NCBI GenBank assembly: GCA_937902395.1
Contig: CALGTV010000102.1
Span: 1-64,000 of the forward strand
Length of the DNA stretch: 64,000 bases
From: an uncultured Ruminococcus sp.
Lineage (GTDB): Bacteria; Bacillota; Clostridia; Oscillospirales; Ruminococcaceae
Direction of reading: 5' to 3'
In this document: positions 1 through 7,841 of the stretch, piece by piece
Layout of the letters: each line of letters begins with the position of its first letter
How positions within the stretch are numbered: position 1 is the stretch's first letter
Notes under the pieces: model-generated
Databases searched by the model: none
Told to the model about the DNA's origin: nothing
Seen by the model: the letters and a program-made list of their open reading frames with translations, nothing else
Made by a program: the position numbers and the translations under genes

Positions 1-2
1 TC

Positions 3-89
3 CGTCTTGAAGAGCGTGCGGAAGTGACAGACGAAAAATTTAAGGTCATAAATCACAGACTAAGCGACATTGAACATAAGGAGGAATAA
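3..89 (+). CDS. C-terminal end of a small phage protein (partial)
   Basis: The reading frame is open from the window edge to a TAA at 87-89 and gives a charged 28-residue tail (RLEERAEVTDEK... ending HKEE). The Glu/Lys/Arg-rich, probably coiled-coil character and the place just before a holin fit the small XhlA-like or tail-associated proteins of Firmicutes lysis modules, but the fragment is too short to assign. It lies 59 bases before the next gene on the same strand. Confidence 0.45.
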   Translation, partial: RLEERAEVTDEKFKVINHRLSDIEHKEE

Positions 90-148
90 GCTGGCAGCAA
101 AGATATAGTTATCACAGTTAATTAGGAAATCAGAACGGAGGAAATTAA

Positions 149-379
149 ATGATAAAGGTAATTGAAAGAGCAGTTGAGAAATATCCTGCGAAAGCCGGAG
201 AAAGAGGAAAATCAAGAATGACAATCATGTGTGATGATGCGTCAGAGCTTCCGGAGTATGACTCTATGGCGGCTTATGATATCACCATGGGAAGTATAGC
301 ATATGTTATCCGTCAGGGAAAGACGTATCTCATGGACAGCAATCATGTGTGGTACAGTACTGATGGAACATCAGATTAA
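149..379 (+). CDS. small phage-associated hypothetical protein
   Basis: A 76-residue protein preceded by a good ribosome site (GGAGG about 8 bases before ATG). I do not recognise a family. It is soluble, with a charged N-terminal half and a C-terminal half rich in aromatic and beta-forming residues (AYVIRQGKTYLMDSNHVWY). It sits 11 bases upstream of the holin and is probably co-transcribed with the lysis genes. Small proteins of this kind are common between the tail and lysis genes of Clostridia prophages. Function unknown. Confidence 0.6.
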   Translation: MIKVIERAVEKYPAKAGERGKSRMTIMCDDASELPEYDSMAAYDITMGSIAYVIRQGKTYLMDSNHVWYSTDGTSD

Positions 380-390
380 GGGGAAGAATC

Positions 391-591
391 ATGGGTAGAA
401 AATGGTTAAAGGCAGCTCTGATAAGAGCTGTCAGGACAATCGCACAGACAGCAACAGCTATGCTTGCAACAACAACCCTTTTGACTGAGGTCAACTGGAT
501 AGCTGTACTTTCTGCAAGTGCCCTCAGTGGTCTGCTGTCGATGCTTACAAGCATTGCCGGACTTCCGGAAGTCAGGGAGGATACAGAATGA
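391..591 (+). CDS. phage holin, r1t/phi-LC3-like
   Basis: A 66-residue membrane protein with a basic N-terminus, a first hydrophobic stretch (IAQTATAMLATTTLL), a short polar turn around VNW, and a second hydrophobic stretch (IAVLSASALSGLLSML) ending in GLPE. This two-helix layout, the AQTA and TEVNW segments and the GLPE ending match the r1t-type holins that open the membrane for endolysin at the end of the lytic cycle. Its stop overlaps the endolysin start (ATGA at 588-591), a typical translationally coupled holin-lysin pair. Family assignment is from pattern recognition; the role is well supported by context. Confidence 0.85.
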   Translation: MGRKWLKAALIRAVRTIAQTATAMLATTTLLTEVNWIAVLSASALSGLLSMLTSIAGLPEVREDTE

Positions 592-1145
592 TTATCAGCT
601 ACAATTCAACGGACAGAACGCAGATTACTGAGCATTTCAATGTAAGTGAGTTCCGGTGTAAGTGCGGCGGAAATCACGATACAAAGCTTGATAATGAGCT
701 TATCAGAAAGCTTGAGGAGCTTTATAAGGCTCTGGACTGCTCAAAGATTATCGTGAACAGTGGATATCGCTGTACAGCTCACGATAAGAACGTCGGAGGA
801 AACGGTTCCGGACAGCATACGAAGGGAACTGCTGCGGATATCGTATGCTATGATAAGTCCGGAAAGAAAATTTCCTCGAAGAAAGTATGCTGTGCGGCTC
901 AGGATACCGGCTTCGGAGGCATCGCTAATATTGACAGTACATATACTGCAACGCACGTTGACGTGCGTACTGGTGTGAAATGGTACGGAGATGAGACAGT
1001 TACAACTGCTTACAGCGTTACCGATGATTTCTATAAGTATTACAAGCTTGAAAAATCGGATGTGCACGGATCAGAAAAGCGTTCTGTCAATGTTTCTGTC
1101 ATTGTGGATGGTGTGATTTATTCCGGAGAATTGAAGGAAGAATAA
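588..1145 (+). CDS. phage endolysin, peptidase M15A family
   Basis: A 185-residue zinc peptidase expected to cut peptidoglycan cross-bridges at host lysis. The N-terminal 120 residues carry the M15A layout: HFNVSEFRCKCGG near residue 17, the substrate-side SGYRC, the first metal ligands in QHTKGTAADI (His then Asp seven residues on), and the third ligand in ATHVDVR. The C-terminal 50 residues (KSDVHGSEKRSVNVSVIVDG) form a short beta-rich tail, possibly a small wall-binding segment, which I cannot name. No signal peptide is seen, as expected for a lysin released through the holin encoded immediately upstream. Confidence 0.88.
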   Translation: MIISYNSTDRTQITEHFNVSEFRCKCGGNHDTKLDNELIRKLEELYKALDCSKIIVNSGYRCTAHDKNVGGNGSGQHTKGTAADIVCYDKSGKKISSKKVCCAAQDTGFGGIANIDSTYTATHVDVRTGVKWYGDETVTTAYSVTDDFYKYYKLEKSDVHGSEKRSVNVSVIVDGVIYSGELKEE

Positions 1146-1149
1146 TAAA

Positions 1150-1183
1150 AATCCGCTGGAGAAGTATATTCTTCAGCGGATTT
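1150..1183 (+). terminator. rho-independent terminator of the lysis module
   Basis: AATCCGCTGGAGAA pairs with TTCTTCAGCGGATT (one G-T wobble) around a 5-base loop, and a T run follows. It begins 4 bases after the endolysin stop. Confidence 0.85.
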
Positions 1184-1204
1184 TTGATGTTACATAAAAT
1201 AAAG

Positions 1205-1235
1205 TACGCCATCTGTAAAAAATACAGATGGCGTA
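1205..1235 (-). terminator. perfect hairpin downstream of tRNA-Ala
   Basis: TACGCCATCTGTA and its exact complement flank an AAAAA loop (13-bp perfect arms). Read on the minus strand it follows the tRNA and is succeeded by a T-rich stretch, so it probably ends the tRNA transcript. Read on the plus strand it could be a second stop for the phage transcript. Confidence 0.7.
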
Positions 1236-1250
1236 TTTACATTGTTTTTA

Positions 1251-1326
1251 TGGTGGAGCATAGGGGATTCGAACCCCTGACCCCCACACTGCCAGTGTGA
1301 TGCGCTCCCAACTGCGCTAATGCCCC
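1251..1326 (-). tRNA. tRNA-Ala (anticodon GGC), CCA encoded
   Basis: On the minus strand the 76 bases fold as a standard tRNA. The acceptor arm GGGGCAT pairs with ATGCTCC (one G-T), with A73 and an encoded CCA end. The D arm begins at GCGC. The anticodon arm has loop CTGGCAG, reading GGC for Ala GCC codons. The T arm is GGGG-TTCGAAT-CCCC. The 3' end faces the prophage lysis genes, the usual geometry when a tRNA serves as an integration target. Confidence 0.95.
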
Positions 1327-1410
1327 ATATAATTACAATCATATTATATCACAAATCTGAGTTAATGTCAACAGAAATTTTATCAATTGATAATACCAGT
1401 AGTTATAAAA

Positions 1411-1440
1411 ACTCCCGATTTCAAAGAAATCGGGGATTTT
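1411..1440 (-). terminator. terminator of the YdbC-like gene
   Basis: CCCGATTTC and GAAATCGGG form a 9-bp perfect stem with a 3-base loop. T runs lie on both sides, so it may work in both directions. It starts 3 bases beyond the stop of the minus-strand gene at 1443-1676. Confidence 0.85.
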
Positions 1441-1442
1441 TA

Positions 1443-1676
1443 TTATTCAAAAGAATCAAGGTCTATATCCGCAAGAATATCCTTTAATGATGCAAGCTCA
1501 TCTGCTGTAAGCGTTACGCCTTTACCCATTCTTGAATGGTCTGGAGACCAGTCACGAATATCATACTTTGGCTCATGCTCGTTCCAGCTTACGAGGTTAA
1601 GCTCCTTTGTCCAGCCCTTTGCATTCTCTGCAAGAACTCCCAGTGATTCTGTAATTTCAAATTTTAACTCTGCCAT
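1443..1676 (-). CDS. YdbC/PC4-like single-stranded nucleic acid binding protein
   Basis: A 77-residue protein with the hallmarks of the bacterial YdbC family, which has the fold of eukaryotic coactivator PC4 and binds single-stranded DNA. Recognisable segments are the N-terminal strand FEITESLGVL, the basic-aromatic stretch GWTKELNLVSWN, and YDIRDWSPDH followed by KGVTLT. A short C-terminal helix (ADELASLKDILADI) would form the dimer. It is a stand-alone gene with its own terminator. The family is clear; the cellular role in Firmicutes is not established. Confidence 0.85.
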   Translation of the reverse strand: MAELKFEITESLGVLAENAKGWTKELNLVSWNEHEPKYDIRDWSPDHSRMGKGVTLTADELASLKDILADIDLDSFE

Positions 1677-1761
1677 AATAAATCTCCTTATCTTTTTGAG
1701 TTTAATTTACCTTATCAATTTTATCATATATTTCCTTTTTTGTCTACCACAAAATAAATAT

Positions 1762-1790
1762 TTGACATTATCAACAAAAAATGTTATAAT
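1762..1790 (+). promoter_or_regulatory. sigma-A type promoter
   Basis: Consensus -35 TTGACA at 1762 and -10 TATAAT at 1785 with a 17-base spacer. It would start transcription about 25 bases upstream of the membrane protein gene at 1821. Confidence 0.85.
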
Positions 1791-1820
1791 ATAATAGTAG
1801 CTTTAGTTGAGAATGATTGG

Positions 1821-2588
1821 ATGTGTACAATGCAAAAAAATAAATTTATCCCCACTCCCAAAATGATTAGTTATCTTGTTAAATTTGCTTTGCGACTATC
1901 TGCCTTTAGTATTATGATATGGCTGTATATCCGCGATAAACAAGCTTTTTATCAATATACCATTACTCCCATCAGTAAAGACTTTAACTTTATGCATATG
2001 ATGTGGTTTATATTCATGGGAATTATGACGCTTCATCTTTTCCCAACGAAAATACTTTCCATGGGTTCAGGTAAAAGCTGCAAAGAAAATTTTGTAGCCG
2101 TTCCCGATTATTCTGAATCTGAACTGCAAAAATTTGTCCGCAATGAAAATATCAAAGCCCTACATTGTATGCTTGCATGGCTTGGCGGAAACTCCGCCGT
2201 TGCTCTACTCTATTTCTGTGGAATTATCGAAAAACCTGAGCTTCTTTTACTGACAGGGTTCTATTTTATTTGCGACTATATCTGCATTCTCATTTTCTGT
2301 CCCTTTCAGACTTTTGGAATGAAAAATTACTGCTGTGTAAACTGCAGAATATATGACTGGGGACATTTTATGATGTTTACACCCATGCTTTTACTTGACA
2401 CTTTCTACAGCCTCTCCCTTTTCTTTATGGGGACAGCTGTTATCATTCACTGGGAAATCAAGTGGAGAAAACACCCTGAACGCTTCTGGCGCGGCTCAAA
2501 TCAGACGCTGAACTGTAAAAACTGCCGAGATAAGACCTGCCAGATAAAAAAGTCTGTACGAAATAGACTTTGTAGCAAGAATAAATAA
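1821..2588 (+). CDS. conserved Cys-rich membrane protein, function unknown
   Basis: A 255-residue protein with about five or six membrane helices (residues near 20-38, 55-72, 115-135, 142-160, 185-215). Two cysteine groups stand out: CCVNCRIYDW just before the last helices and CKNCRDKTC in the basic C-terminal tail, both apparently on the same side of the membrane. They could bind metal or an iron-sulfur cluster. I do not recognise a named family. ATG at 1821 is the outer start; an in-frame ATG at 1830 is possible, and neither has a strong ribosome site. The stop abuts the stop of the convergent AraC-type gene, so the two genes share no intergenic DNA. Confidence 0.7.
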   Translation: MCTMQKNKFIPTPKMISYLVKFALRLSAFSIMIWLYIRDKQAFYQYTITPISKDFNFMHMMWFIFMGIMTLHLFPTKILSMGSGKSCKENFVAVPDYSESELQKFVRNENIKALHCMLAWLGGNSAVALLYFCGIIEKPELLLLTGFYFICDYICILIFCPFQTFGMKNYCCVNCRIYDWGHFMMFTPMLLLDTFYSLSLFFMGTAVIIHWEIKWRKHPERFWRGSNQTLNCKNCRDKTCQIKKSVRNRLCSKNK

Positions 2589-3440
2589 CTATTCTCTCCA
2601 CATTCTGCGGTATGCAAAACAGGTCACATTTTCTAATTTCTTAAACTGTCGGACAAAATAACTCTGGTCGTTAAATCCACACTGATGAGCGATTTCCTCA
2701 ATGGATTTATCTGAAAAACGCAGCAGCTGTTTTCCGTAATTAATACGACACGCGATGATATGCTGAAAAATTGTTTTACTGTAAATCTTCTTGTACTCTC
2801 TGGAAAGATAGAATTTGCTTATGTAAAACTCTGAGGAAAGTTTTTCAAGAGAAATATCCTCTGTGAAATTTTCCTCTATATAGATATTTACAGCCTGCAA
2901 TTTCTGTCTGAGGGCTGAATCTATCATTTCCGCTTTTCCGGTAGATGTCAAAGCAATTGTCAGAAGCTGGACAATCAACCCAGATGTTATAATCTCAGCA
3001 TTGACATCCTTTTCAATGTGATATCTATGCATCTCACGCATTGCCGCTGTAACCTTTTCGAATGCTACAGGATGAAAAACATTTCCAGACTGTGCTGTAA
3101 AATTTTCGTAGTACTGCATGGATGTGGCACCGCCGAAATGTACCCACATAAATTCGCAGGGAAAATCCTCTGAACTTTTATAACTATGGGGAATACGGCA
3201 ATCAATGAAAAAGCAGTCCCCTTTTCCAAGCTTATATTCTTCGTCGCCGTAAGAAAGCTCCCCTTTTCCGTCAATTACAGAGACAAACAGCCATGAATCA
3301 GCAGCATGATGATATTCGCCGCAGACTTCCTCTTTTTTTACAATTCCCATTTCAATTGCGTAAAAATAGGCATTTTTGGCGGCAGGACTTGGTGTACAGA
3401 TAATTCTTCCACCGGTTTTCCCCTCTGATAACATATTCAT
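2589..3440 (-). CDS. AraC family transcriptional regulator with cupin sensor
   Basis: A 283-residue protein. Residues about 35-140 form a cupin-type ligand pocket (DCRIPHSYKSS then FMWVHFGG, the usual AraC_binding motifs). Residues about 180-283 carry two helix-turn-helix units: LEKLSSEFYISKFYLSREYK, and IEEIAHQCGFNDQSYFVRQF ending in an F-x-x-R motif. The class usually responds to sugars or related metabolites. No transport or catabolic operon is adjacent (the neighbours are a convergent membrane protein and a small membrane protein), so its target is not visible. A TATAAT lies about 35 bases before the start, with ribosome site AAGGAG. Confidence 0.9.
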   Translation of the reverse strand: MNMLSEGKTGGRIICTPSPAAKNAYFYAIEMGIVKKEEVCGEYHHAADSWLFVSVIDGKGELSYGDEEYKLGKGDCFFIDCRIPHSYKSSEDFPCEFMWVHFGGATSMQYYENFTAQSGNVFHPVAFEKVTAAMREMHRYHIEKDVNAEIITSGLIVQLLTIALTSTGKAEMIDSALRQKLQAVNIYIEENFTEDISLEKLSSEFYISKFYLSREYKKIYSKTIFQHIIACRINYGKQLLRFSDKSIEEIAHQCGFNDQSYFVRQFKKLENVTCFAYRRMWRE

Positions 3441-3529
3441 AAGCAGTAAACTCCTTTACGAAATTTCCGTTTATATTATATCACACAATTCACAATTTGT
3501 CTATATCTTTTGAAAAATATTGCGAAAAT

Positions 3530-3784
3530 TTACAATATTATTGATATAATCAGCAATACTGCTATTATCACAATCACTGAATACAGTAATATTCTGCCTT
3601 TCCGCAGGGATTCAGCTTTTTTTCGTCTGTCTATATACGGCGCAATAATCTTATTTATTTCGCGTTCTGAAAGCTCTGTAGGAAGTATGCGAACTCCGGG
3701 TTTGAGATAAAATACGGCCCTTTCAAAATATATGCTTTCGGGATTGTTTACTTCAATAATCTGCTTGTTTACACCTTTAACCAT
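3530..3784 (-). CDS. small tail-anchored membrane protein
   Basis: An 84-residue protein starting MVKGVNKQ. ATG at 3784 is chosen because GGAGG lies 6 bases before it; the longer frame would need a TTG inside the ribosome site. Residues about 1-60 are soluble with a basic stretch (DRRKKAESLRKGR), and the last 22 residues form one hydrophobic helix (LLYSVIVIIAVLLIISIIL). This architecture suggests a membrane-anchored protein with a cytosolic N-terminal domain. No family recognised. Confidence 0.7.
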   Translation of the reverse strand: MVKGVNKQIIEVNNPESIYFERAVFYLKPGVRILPTELSEREINKIIAPYIDRRKKAESLRKGRILLYSVIVIIAVLLIISIIL

Positions 3785-3832
3785 AATGTCCTCCAATAAT
3801 GTTTATATTAATCATTGGCAGAATTATGCAGA

Positions 3833-4642
3833 TTATTCACTTTTGTTCCTGATATAATGGAAAAGATACTGCTGAGCAATTCCTGCATTTTCCTTTGCAA
3901 AATCTGGGAATCCATTGGGATAATATTCCGCAAGCACACGTTTTATCCACACATCTACAGGGAAAGCTTCTGTGCGGTGCATACCAAAAAGTAGTACACA
4001 TTCTGCAACTTTAGGGCCAACTCCCTTGATTTTTTTCAATGCTTCACGTGCTTCATCAATGGGAGCTACAGCAATATCGGCAAGATTTATTACTCCCGAA
4101 TTTACACATTCTGCCGCGTCGCTGAGGTATTTTCCGCGAAATCCGCTTCGGAGATAATTAAGGTCATCGGCTGTTACTCCCCTCATCTGCTCTGCTGTGG
4201 GGAATCCGCCGTAATTTCCGCAAAGACGGTCTATTATGCCCTTGATTCGCGGTATATTGTTATTCTGGGAAATAATAAAAGAAATAAGACACTCCCAGCT
4301 ATTTTGTCTAAGAAGCCGTATTCCTCCTGCAAATTCGCATGCTCTTGACAATGTTTCATCTTCGGAAAACAGCTTTTTAAGTTCGGTATAGTCTGTATTC
4401 AAATCAAAATAATCCACCCATTTTCCGAGAAAATCTGATTCAGAAACATTATGGAATACAAAAGTCCCCTTTGAAATTTCAGAAATTCTCAGATTGTCAT
4501 TGAAAAAGCTTCCCTCGTATGTACATAAATAATCACTTTCAATCTTTTTCCAACGGAAAGCCTGTCCGCAATCAAGAGTTTCGTCAAGGTCAAAATCCTT
4601 TTCATTCAGAATTATGTCATTGTTTTTTACAGAATAATCCAT
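3833..4642 (-). CDS. ogg: 8-oxoguanine DNA glycosylase (OGG1-like, HhH-GPD)
   Basis: A 269-residue base-excision repair enzyme expected to remove 8-oxoguanine and nick the strand by beta-elimination. The N-terminal OGG_N domain (residues 1-115) has the characteristic LDCGQAFRWKK. The helix-hairpin-helix GPD domain follows, with KKIKGVGPKVAECV containing the catalytic Lys in GVGPK and the conserved catalytic Asp in FPVDVW about 18 residues on. Asparagines in SQNNNIPRI match the base-contact segment. Length is normal for the bacterial OGG class. It is divergent from the alarmone synthetase gene and is a single-gene unit. Confidence 0.93.
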   Translation of the reverse strand: MDYSVKNNDIILNEKDFDLDETLDCGQAFRWKKIESDYLCTYEGSFFNDNLRISEISKGTFVFHNVSESDFLGKWVDYFDLNTDYTELKKLFSEDETLSRACEFAGGIRLLRQNSWECLISFIISQNNNIPRIKGIIDRLCGNYGGFPTAEQMRGVTADDLNYLRSGFRGKYLSDAAECVNSGVINLADIAVAPIDEAREALKKIKGVGPKVAECVLLFGMHRTEAFPVDVWIKRVLAEYYPNGFPDFAKENAGIAQQYLFHYIRNKSE

Positions 4643-4747
4643 AATTTCACCTCATTTTCAGATTATAGTCAATTATTTTCTATCATTATATATTATACTA
4701 AATTTATATGAAAATTGCAAGGGCATTGCCCTTAGAAAGGAGCAGTT

Positions 4748-5437
4748 ATGAGCCAGATTGATTTTTTTGTTGAGGGAATTCAGCAGCTTCCTGCCATAGT
4801 TGAAAACAATAACGCACAAGAAAGAGTTGCACAGGCTTTTATGGAGTTCATGCAGCTTGGACACGTTTATGAATCTGCAATGGAGGTTGTAAAAACTCAC
4901 CTTAACATTCTCGATAACGAATTTAATATCAAATTTCAGCGCAACCCTATCCACAACATAGAAAGCCGATTGAAATCCGCTGATTCCATTATGAATAAGC
5001 TGATAAAAAAGGGAATCCCCTTTACCATTGAAAATGCTAAAAAATATCTTCTTGATATTGCAGGTATCCGCGTTACTTGCTGCTATATCAACGATATCTA
5101 TGTACTTGCGGAAATGCTTTCCCGCCGCGATGACTTCGTTGTGCTAAAACAAAAGGATTATATAAAAAACCCTAAGCCAAGCGGCTACAGAAGTTTTCAT
5201 CTTGTGCTGAATGTGCCTGTACATCTTGCATCATCAAAAACTACAGTTCCCGTTGAAATACAGATACGCACTATTGCTATGGATTTCTGGGCAAGTCTGG
5301 AACATCAGCTGAAATATAAGCCCTCTGGAACAATTACTCCTGAAATTTCGGAGGAATTGCGCCAATGCGCTGAAAGAATTGCTGAAACTGATATACAGAT
5401 GCAGAAACTCTACAACGAAATAAATGATATGGAATAA
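4748..5437 (+). CDS. relQ: small alarmone synthetase, RelQ/YjbM type
   Basis: A 229-residue protein with the RelA_SpoT synthetase domain only, lacking the HD hydrolase, TGS and ACT parts of full-length Rel. It would make (p)ppGpp from ATP and GTP/GDP. Key segments: the start of the fold at PIHNIESRLKSADSIMNKL, AGIRVTCCYINDIY, then DYIKNPKPSGYRSFHLVL with the nucleotide-binding G-Y-R-S, and VEIQIRTIAMDFWASLEH. A C-terminal helix follows, as in tetrameric RelQ. The ribosome site AAAGGAG is strong. A full-length Rel would be expected elsewhere in the genome. Confidence 0.93.
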   Translation: MSQIDFFVEGIQQLPAIVENNNAQERVAQAFMEFMQLGHVYESAMEVVKTHLNILDNEFNIKFQRNPIHNIESRLKSADSIMNKLIKKGIPFTIENAKKYLLDIAGIRVTCCYINDIYVLAEMLSRRDDFVVLKQKDYIKNPKPSGYRSFHLVLNVPVHLASSKTTVPVEIQIRTIAMDFWASLEHQLKYKPSGTITPEISEELRQCAERIAETDIQMQKLYNEINDME

Positions 5438-5495
5438 CAGACAATTCCCCGACTTCTATCGCCATAATTTCTGAAAAACTTTTATTTTTCACTCT

Positions 5496-5523
5496 TTAAC
5501 AAATCGCTCCCCTATGATATAAT
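5496..5523 (+). promoter_or_regulatory. sigma-A type promoter
   Basis: TTAACA at 5496 and TATAAT at 5518 with a 16-base spacer, about 30 bases before the start of the gene at 5554. Confidence 0.7.
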
Positions 5524-5553
5524 GTATACACTACAAGAAAGGAGCAGAAGCTT

Positions 5554-5856
5554 ATGTTCGGACTTATAAAAAAGAAAAAACAGGAAGTCAGGGACAGAAC
5601 AATCTATATGGAGGTTTTCGGCGACAACAAGGTATCATACAGAGTTACATCAGGAAAAATAACCTGTGAAGATGCAGAAATCATTACATATGGTGTAGAG
5701 GTTGAGAATTCACGGACGGGACAAAGAGAAGTTATACCTGATTTTTCACGGAATATTGAGGACGCTGTGGATTTTGCAGAAATGCTTATTATTAGCAAAA
5801 CACCGCCTTTCCGACTTTATAACCGTGCTTTGAATTATCTTATGATTTCAATATAA
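5554..5856 (+). CDS. small conserved hypothetical protein (possibly DUF6514)
   Basis: A 100-residue soluble protein with a Lys-rich start (MFGLIKKKKQE) and alternating strands (EVFGDNKVSYRVTSG, then ITYGVEVEN), ending in a helix. The central ITYGVEVEN and the size resemble what I remember of the DUF6514 family of Clostridia, but this is from memory and not certain. It has its own promoter, a good ribosome site (AAAGGAGC) and a shared downstream terminator, so it is a single-gene unit. Confidence 0.65.
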   Translation: MFGLIKKKKQEVRDRTIYMEVFGDNKVSYRVTSGKITCEDAEIITYGVEVENSRTGQREVIPDFSRNIEDAVDFAEMLIISKTPPFRLYNRALNYLMISI

Positions 5857-5860
5857 TTGG

Positions 5861-5889
5861 AAAAGCTCCGAATTTTACTCGGAGCTTTT
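5861..5889. terminator. bidirectional terminator shared by convergent genes
   Basis: AAAAGCTCCGA and TCGGAGCTTTT form an 11-bp perfect stem over a 7-base loop. The flanking A and T runs serve both directions. The stem overlaps the last codons and stop of the recombinase gene that ends at 5875. Confidence 0.85.
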
Positions 5890-6864
5890 GTTTGTCTGTT
5901 TAACTTTTGCAAGAGGATTGCTGTCAATTGCATTTCTCACACTTTCATCTGATAAATGAGTATATATCTCAGTTGTTGCTATATTTGCATGCCCAAGAAG
6001 CTCCTTTAATGTCAGCACATCAGCATCACCATACTGATACATTAATGTTGCCGCTGTATGCCTCAGTTTATGAGTGGTTATGCCCTTTCCGCCAAGTCCT
6101 GCTGTCTCGATTGCATTTTCCACTATCTGCTGAACACGGCGTTTTGAAATACGCTTGTTTCTGTTGCTTATGAAAAGTGCAGGCTCACCTGCTGCCTTTT
6201 CGTTTTGTCCTCTTATGGCAAGATAGCGGCTTATTGCATCCATACATGCTGTATTGAGATACACCATTCGCTCTTTATTTCCCTTTCCCAGCACTTTCAT
6301 TCGCGCCTCTGTAAAGTCAATATGGGATATATTTATGCCTATAAGCTCACTCAGTCGCATGCCGCAGTTAAGGAAAAGCGTAAGTATACAGTAATCCCTT
6401 ACGGATTCCCCGTCGTCTGAACTGCTCAGCAGCCGCAGACTTTCATCAAGGGATAAAAATTTCGGCAGGGATTTTTTCGGCACGGGGACTTCAATATCCT
6501 TCGTGGGATCATCTTTAAGCAGATGCGTTGTCTTTGTCAGATACTTGAAAAAGCTCCGCAGTGCTGATATCTTCCTGTATCGCGCTTTATCAGCATTATT
6601 CCGCTCATCAGCAGCATAGAAAATAAAGCTGTATATATCTGAAACAGTAATTTTCCACAAATCCGCCACAGTCATGGAGGAAATTTCTATATCTTCCACT
6701 TCCATATCAGAATTAAGTATGTTTCTTCTGTAAAATTTCAAAAAAAGCCGTATATCAATATAATATTCCTCAATTGTACGTTCCGAAAGCATTTTTACAA
6801 CTTTCATATGTACAAGATAATCGTTTAGGAATTCGGGATTTTTTTCGTTGTTGTATTTGTTCAT
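5875..6864 (-). CDS. tyrosine recombinase, XerC-like
   Basis: About 329 residues from ATG at 6864, chosen because AGGTG lies 6 bases before it. The N-terminal SAM-like core-binding domain covers residues about 10-115 (LSERTIEEYYIDIRLFL). The catalytic domain has all the tyrosine-recombinase residues: Arg in NCGMRLSEL, Lys in LGKGNKERM, HKLRHTAA, His in LLGHANIATTE and the nucleophile Tyr in IYTHLS. Length and lack of a long N-terminal extension fit chromosomal XerC/XerD-type recombinases rather than a phage integrase. It lies about 4.7 kb from the prophage end with ordinary genes between, so I do not link it to the prophage. Confidence 0.88.
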   Translation of the reverse strand: MNKYNNEKNPEFLNDYLVHMKVVKMLSERTIEEYYIDIRLFLKFYRRNILNSDMEVEDIEISSMTVADLWKITVSDIYSFIFYAADERNNADKARYRKISALRSFFKYLTKTTHLLKDDPTKDIEVPVPKKSLPKFLSLDESLRLLSSSDDGESVRDYCILTLFLNCGMRLSELIGINISHIDFTEARMKVLGKGNKERMVYLNTACMDAISRYLAIRGQNEKAAGEPALFISNRNKRISKRRVQQIVENAIETAGLGGKGITTHKLRHTAATLMYQYGDADVLTLKELLGHANIATTEIYTHLSDESVRNAIDSNPLAKVKQTNKSSE

Positions 6865-6878
6865 TTGCATCACCTGAA

Positions 6879-7760
6879 TTACACACTTGTAAAAACGTCA
6901 GCAACTTCTGTAATTGTCATATATGCTTTTGGATCAACGGCATGAACAAGTGTTCTCATTCTCGAAATCTGGAAACGGTTTACGATGAAATATACAACAT
7001 GCTTTTCAGCCTTGGAGTATCCGCCCATAGCTGGCATGATTGTAGCGCCTGTTTCAAATGTACTCATCAGCACCTCCGCAACCTCTGTGGGATTTTCGGT
7101 GATAATCATAACCCCTTTTGAACGGTCAATACCTTCAACGATGAAGTCAACGGTTTTAAGTGCCGCCATATATGTAACAATAGAATAAAGAGGCAGAATC
7201 CAGCTTCCCATGACAAATCCGCAGATAATATACAATATTACATTATATATCATAACAAATGTACCTACGGTGATTCCCAGCTTTTTCGCAAAGATAACCG
7301 ACATTACTTCAATTCCGTCGATTGCTCCGCCGTAACGTATTGTCAAACCGCTTCCCACACCTGAGATTATACCGCCGAAAAGCGCACACAGAAGCAAATC
7401 CTGCTCCGCAAGTGGTGATGCGGTCGATACATCAATAGGGAGTATGTCTGTTATAAGCCATGCCGCTGTTGAGTATACCGTTACAGCAAAGAGAGAATAG
7501 ATTGTAAATGCTCTGCCCTGTTTTTTTAGTCCGAACAGGAACAGCGGTATATTAAGGATTATAAGGAATATCGAAAGCGATACCTTTCCCGATGTAAGCT
7601 GTGAAAGGAGCATTGACGTACCGGAAATACCGCTGTCGTACAATTTTACAGGAGCTAAAAAAACCGTTACTCCGAATGCGTTGATGCAGCCTGCAACAAG
7701 AAGTATGATAAAATTTTTCCAGTCAAGCTGATTAAGTATGTCTTTGATTTTGTTTGTCAT
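6879..7760 (-). CDS. YitT family membrane protein (DUF161 + DUF2179)
   Basis: A 293-residue protein. Residues about 15-205 hold five or six membrane helices with the conserved YitT segments NAFGVTVFLAPVKLYDSGIS and RYGGAIDGIEVMSVIF. Residues 210-293 are the cytosolic DUF2179 domain (SKGVMIITENPTEVAEVLM ... GYSKAEKHVVYFIV), a small alpha-beta domain. YitT proteins are widespread in Firmicutes and are suspected transporters, but no substrate is established. Single gene with a strong ribosome site (AAGGAGG), 15 bases upstream of the recombinase gene start. Confidence 0.9.
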   Translation of the reverse strand: MTNKIKDILNQLDWKNFIILLVAGCINAFGVTVFLAPVKLYDSGISGTSMLLSQLTSGKVSLSIFLIILNIPLFLFGLKKQGRAFTIYSLFAVTVYSTAAWLITDILPIDVSTASPLAEQDLLLCALFGGIISGVGSGLTIRYGGAIDGIEVMSVIFAKKLGITVGTFVMIYNVILYIICGFVMGSWILPLYSIVTYMAALKTVDFIVEGIDRSKGVMIITENPTEVAEVLMSTFETGATIMPAMGGYSKAEKHVVYFIVNRFQISRMRTLVHAVDPKAYMTITEVADVFTSV

Positions 7761-7841
7761 TGCGTCCTCCTTGAAATCCGTTTTAGTATATAACTTTCTT
7801 ATATAAGTATAACATAAAACGGAATTTCAGTCAAGGAAGAA

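Noticed and set aside
4673..4954. Minus-strand frame overlapping the relQ start
   Set aside because: Overlaps the ribosome site and first 69 codons of a clear alarmone synthetase gene.
5875..6864. Recombinase considered as the integrase of the prophage at 1-1145
   Set aside because: Six ordinary or unrelated genes lie between, it faces a shared terminator with a non-phage gene, and its length and motifs fit XerC-like housekeeping enzymes.
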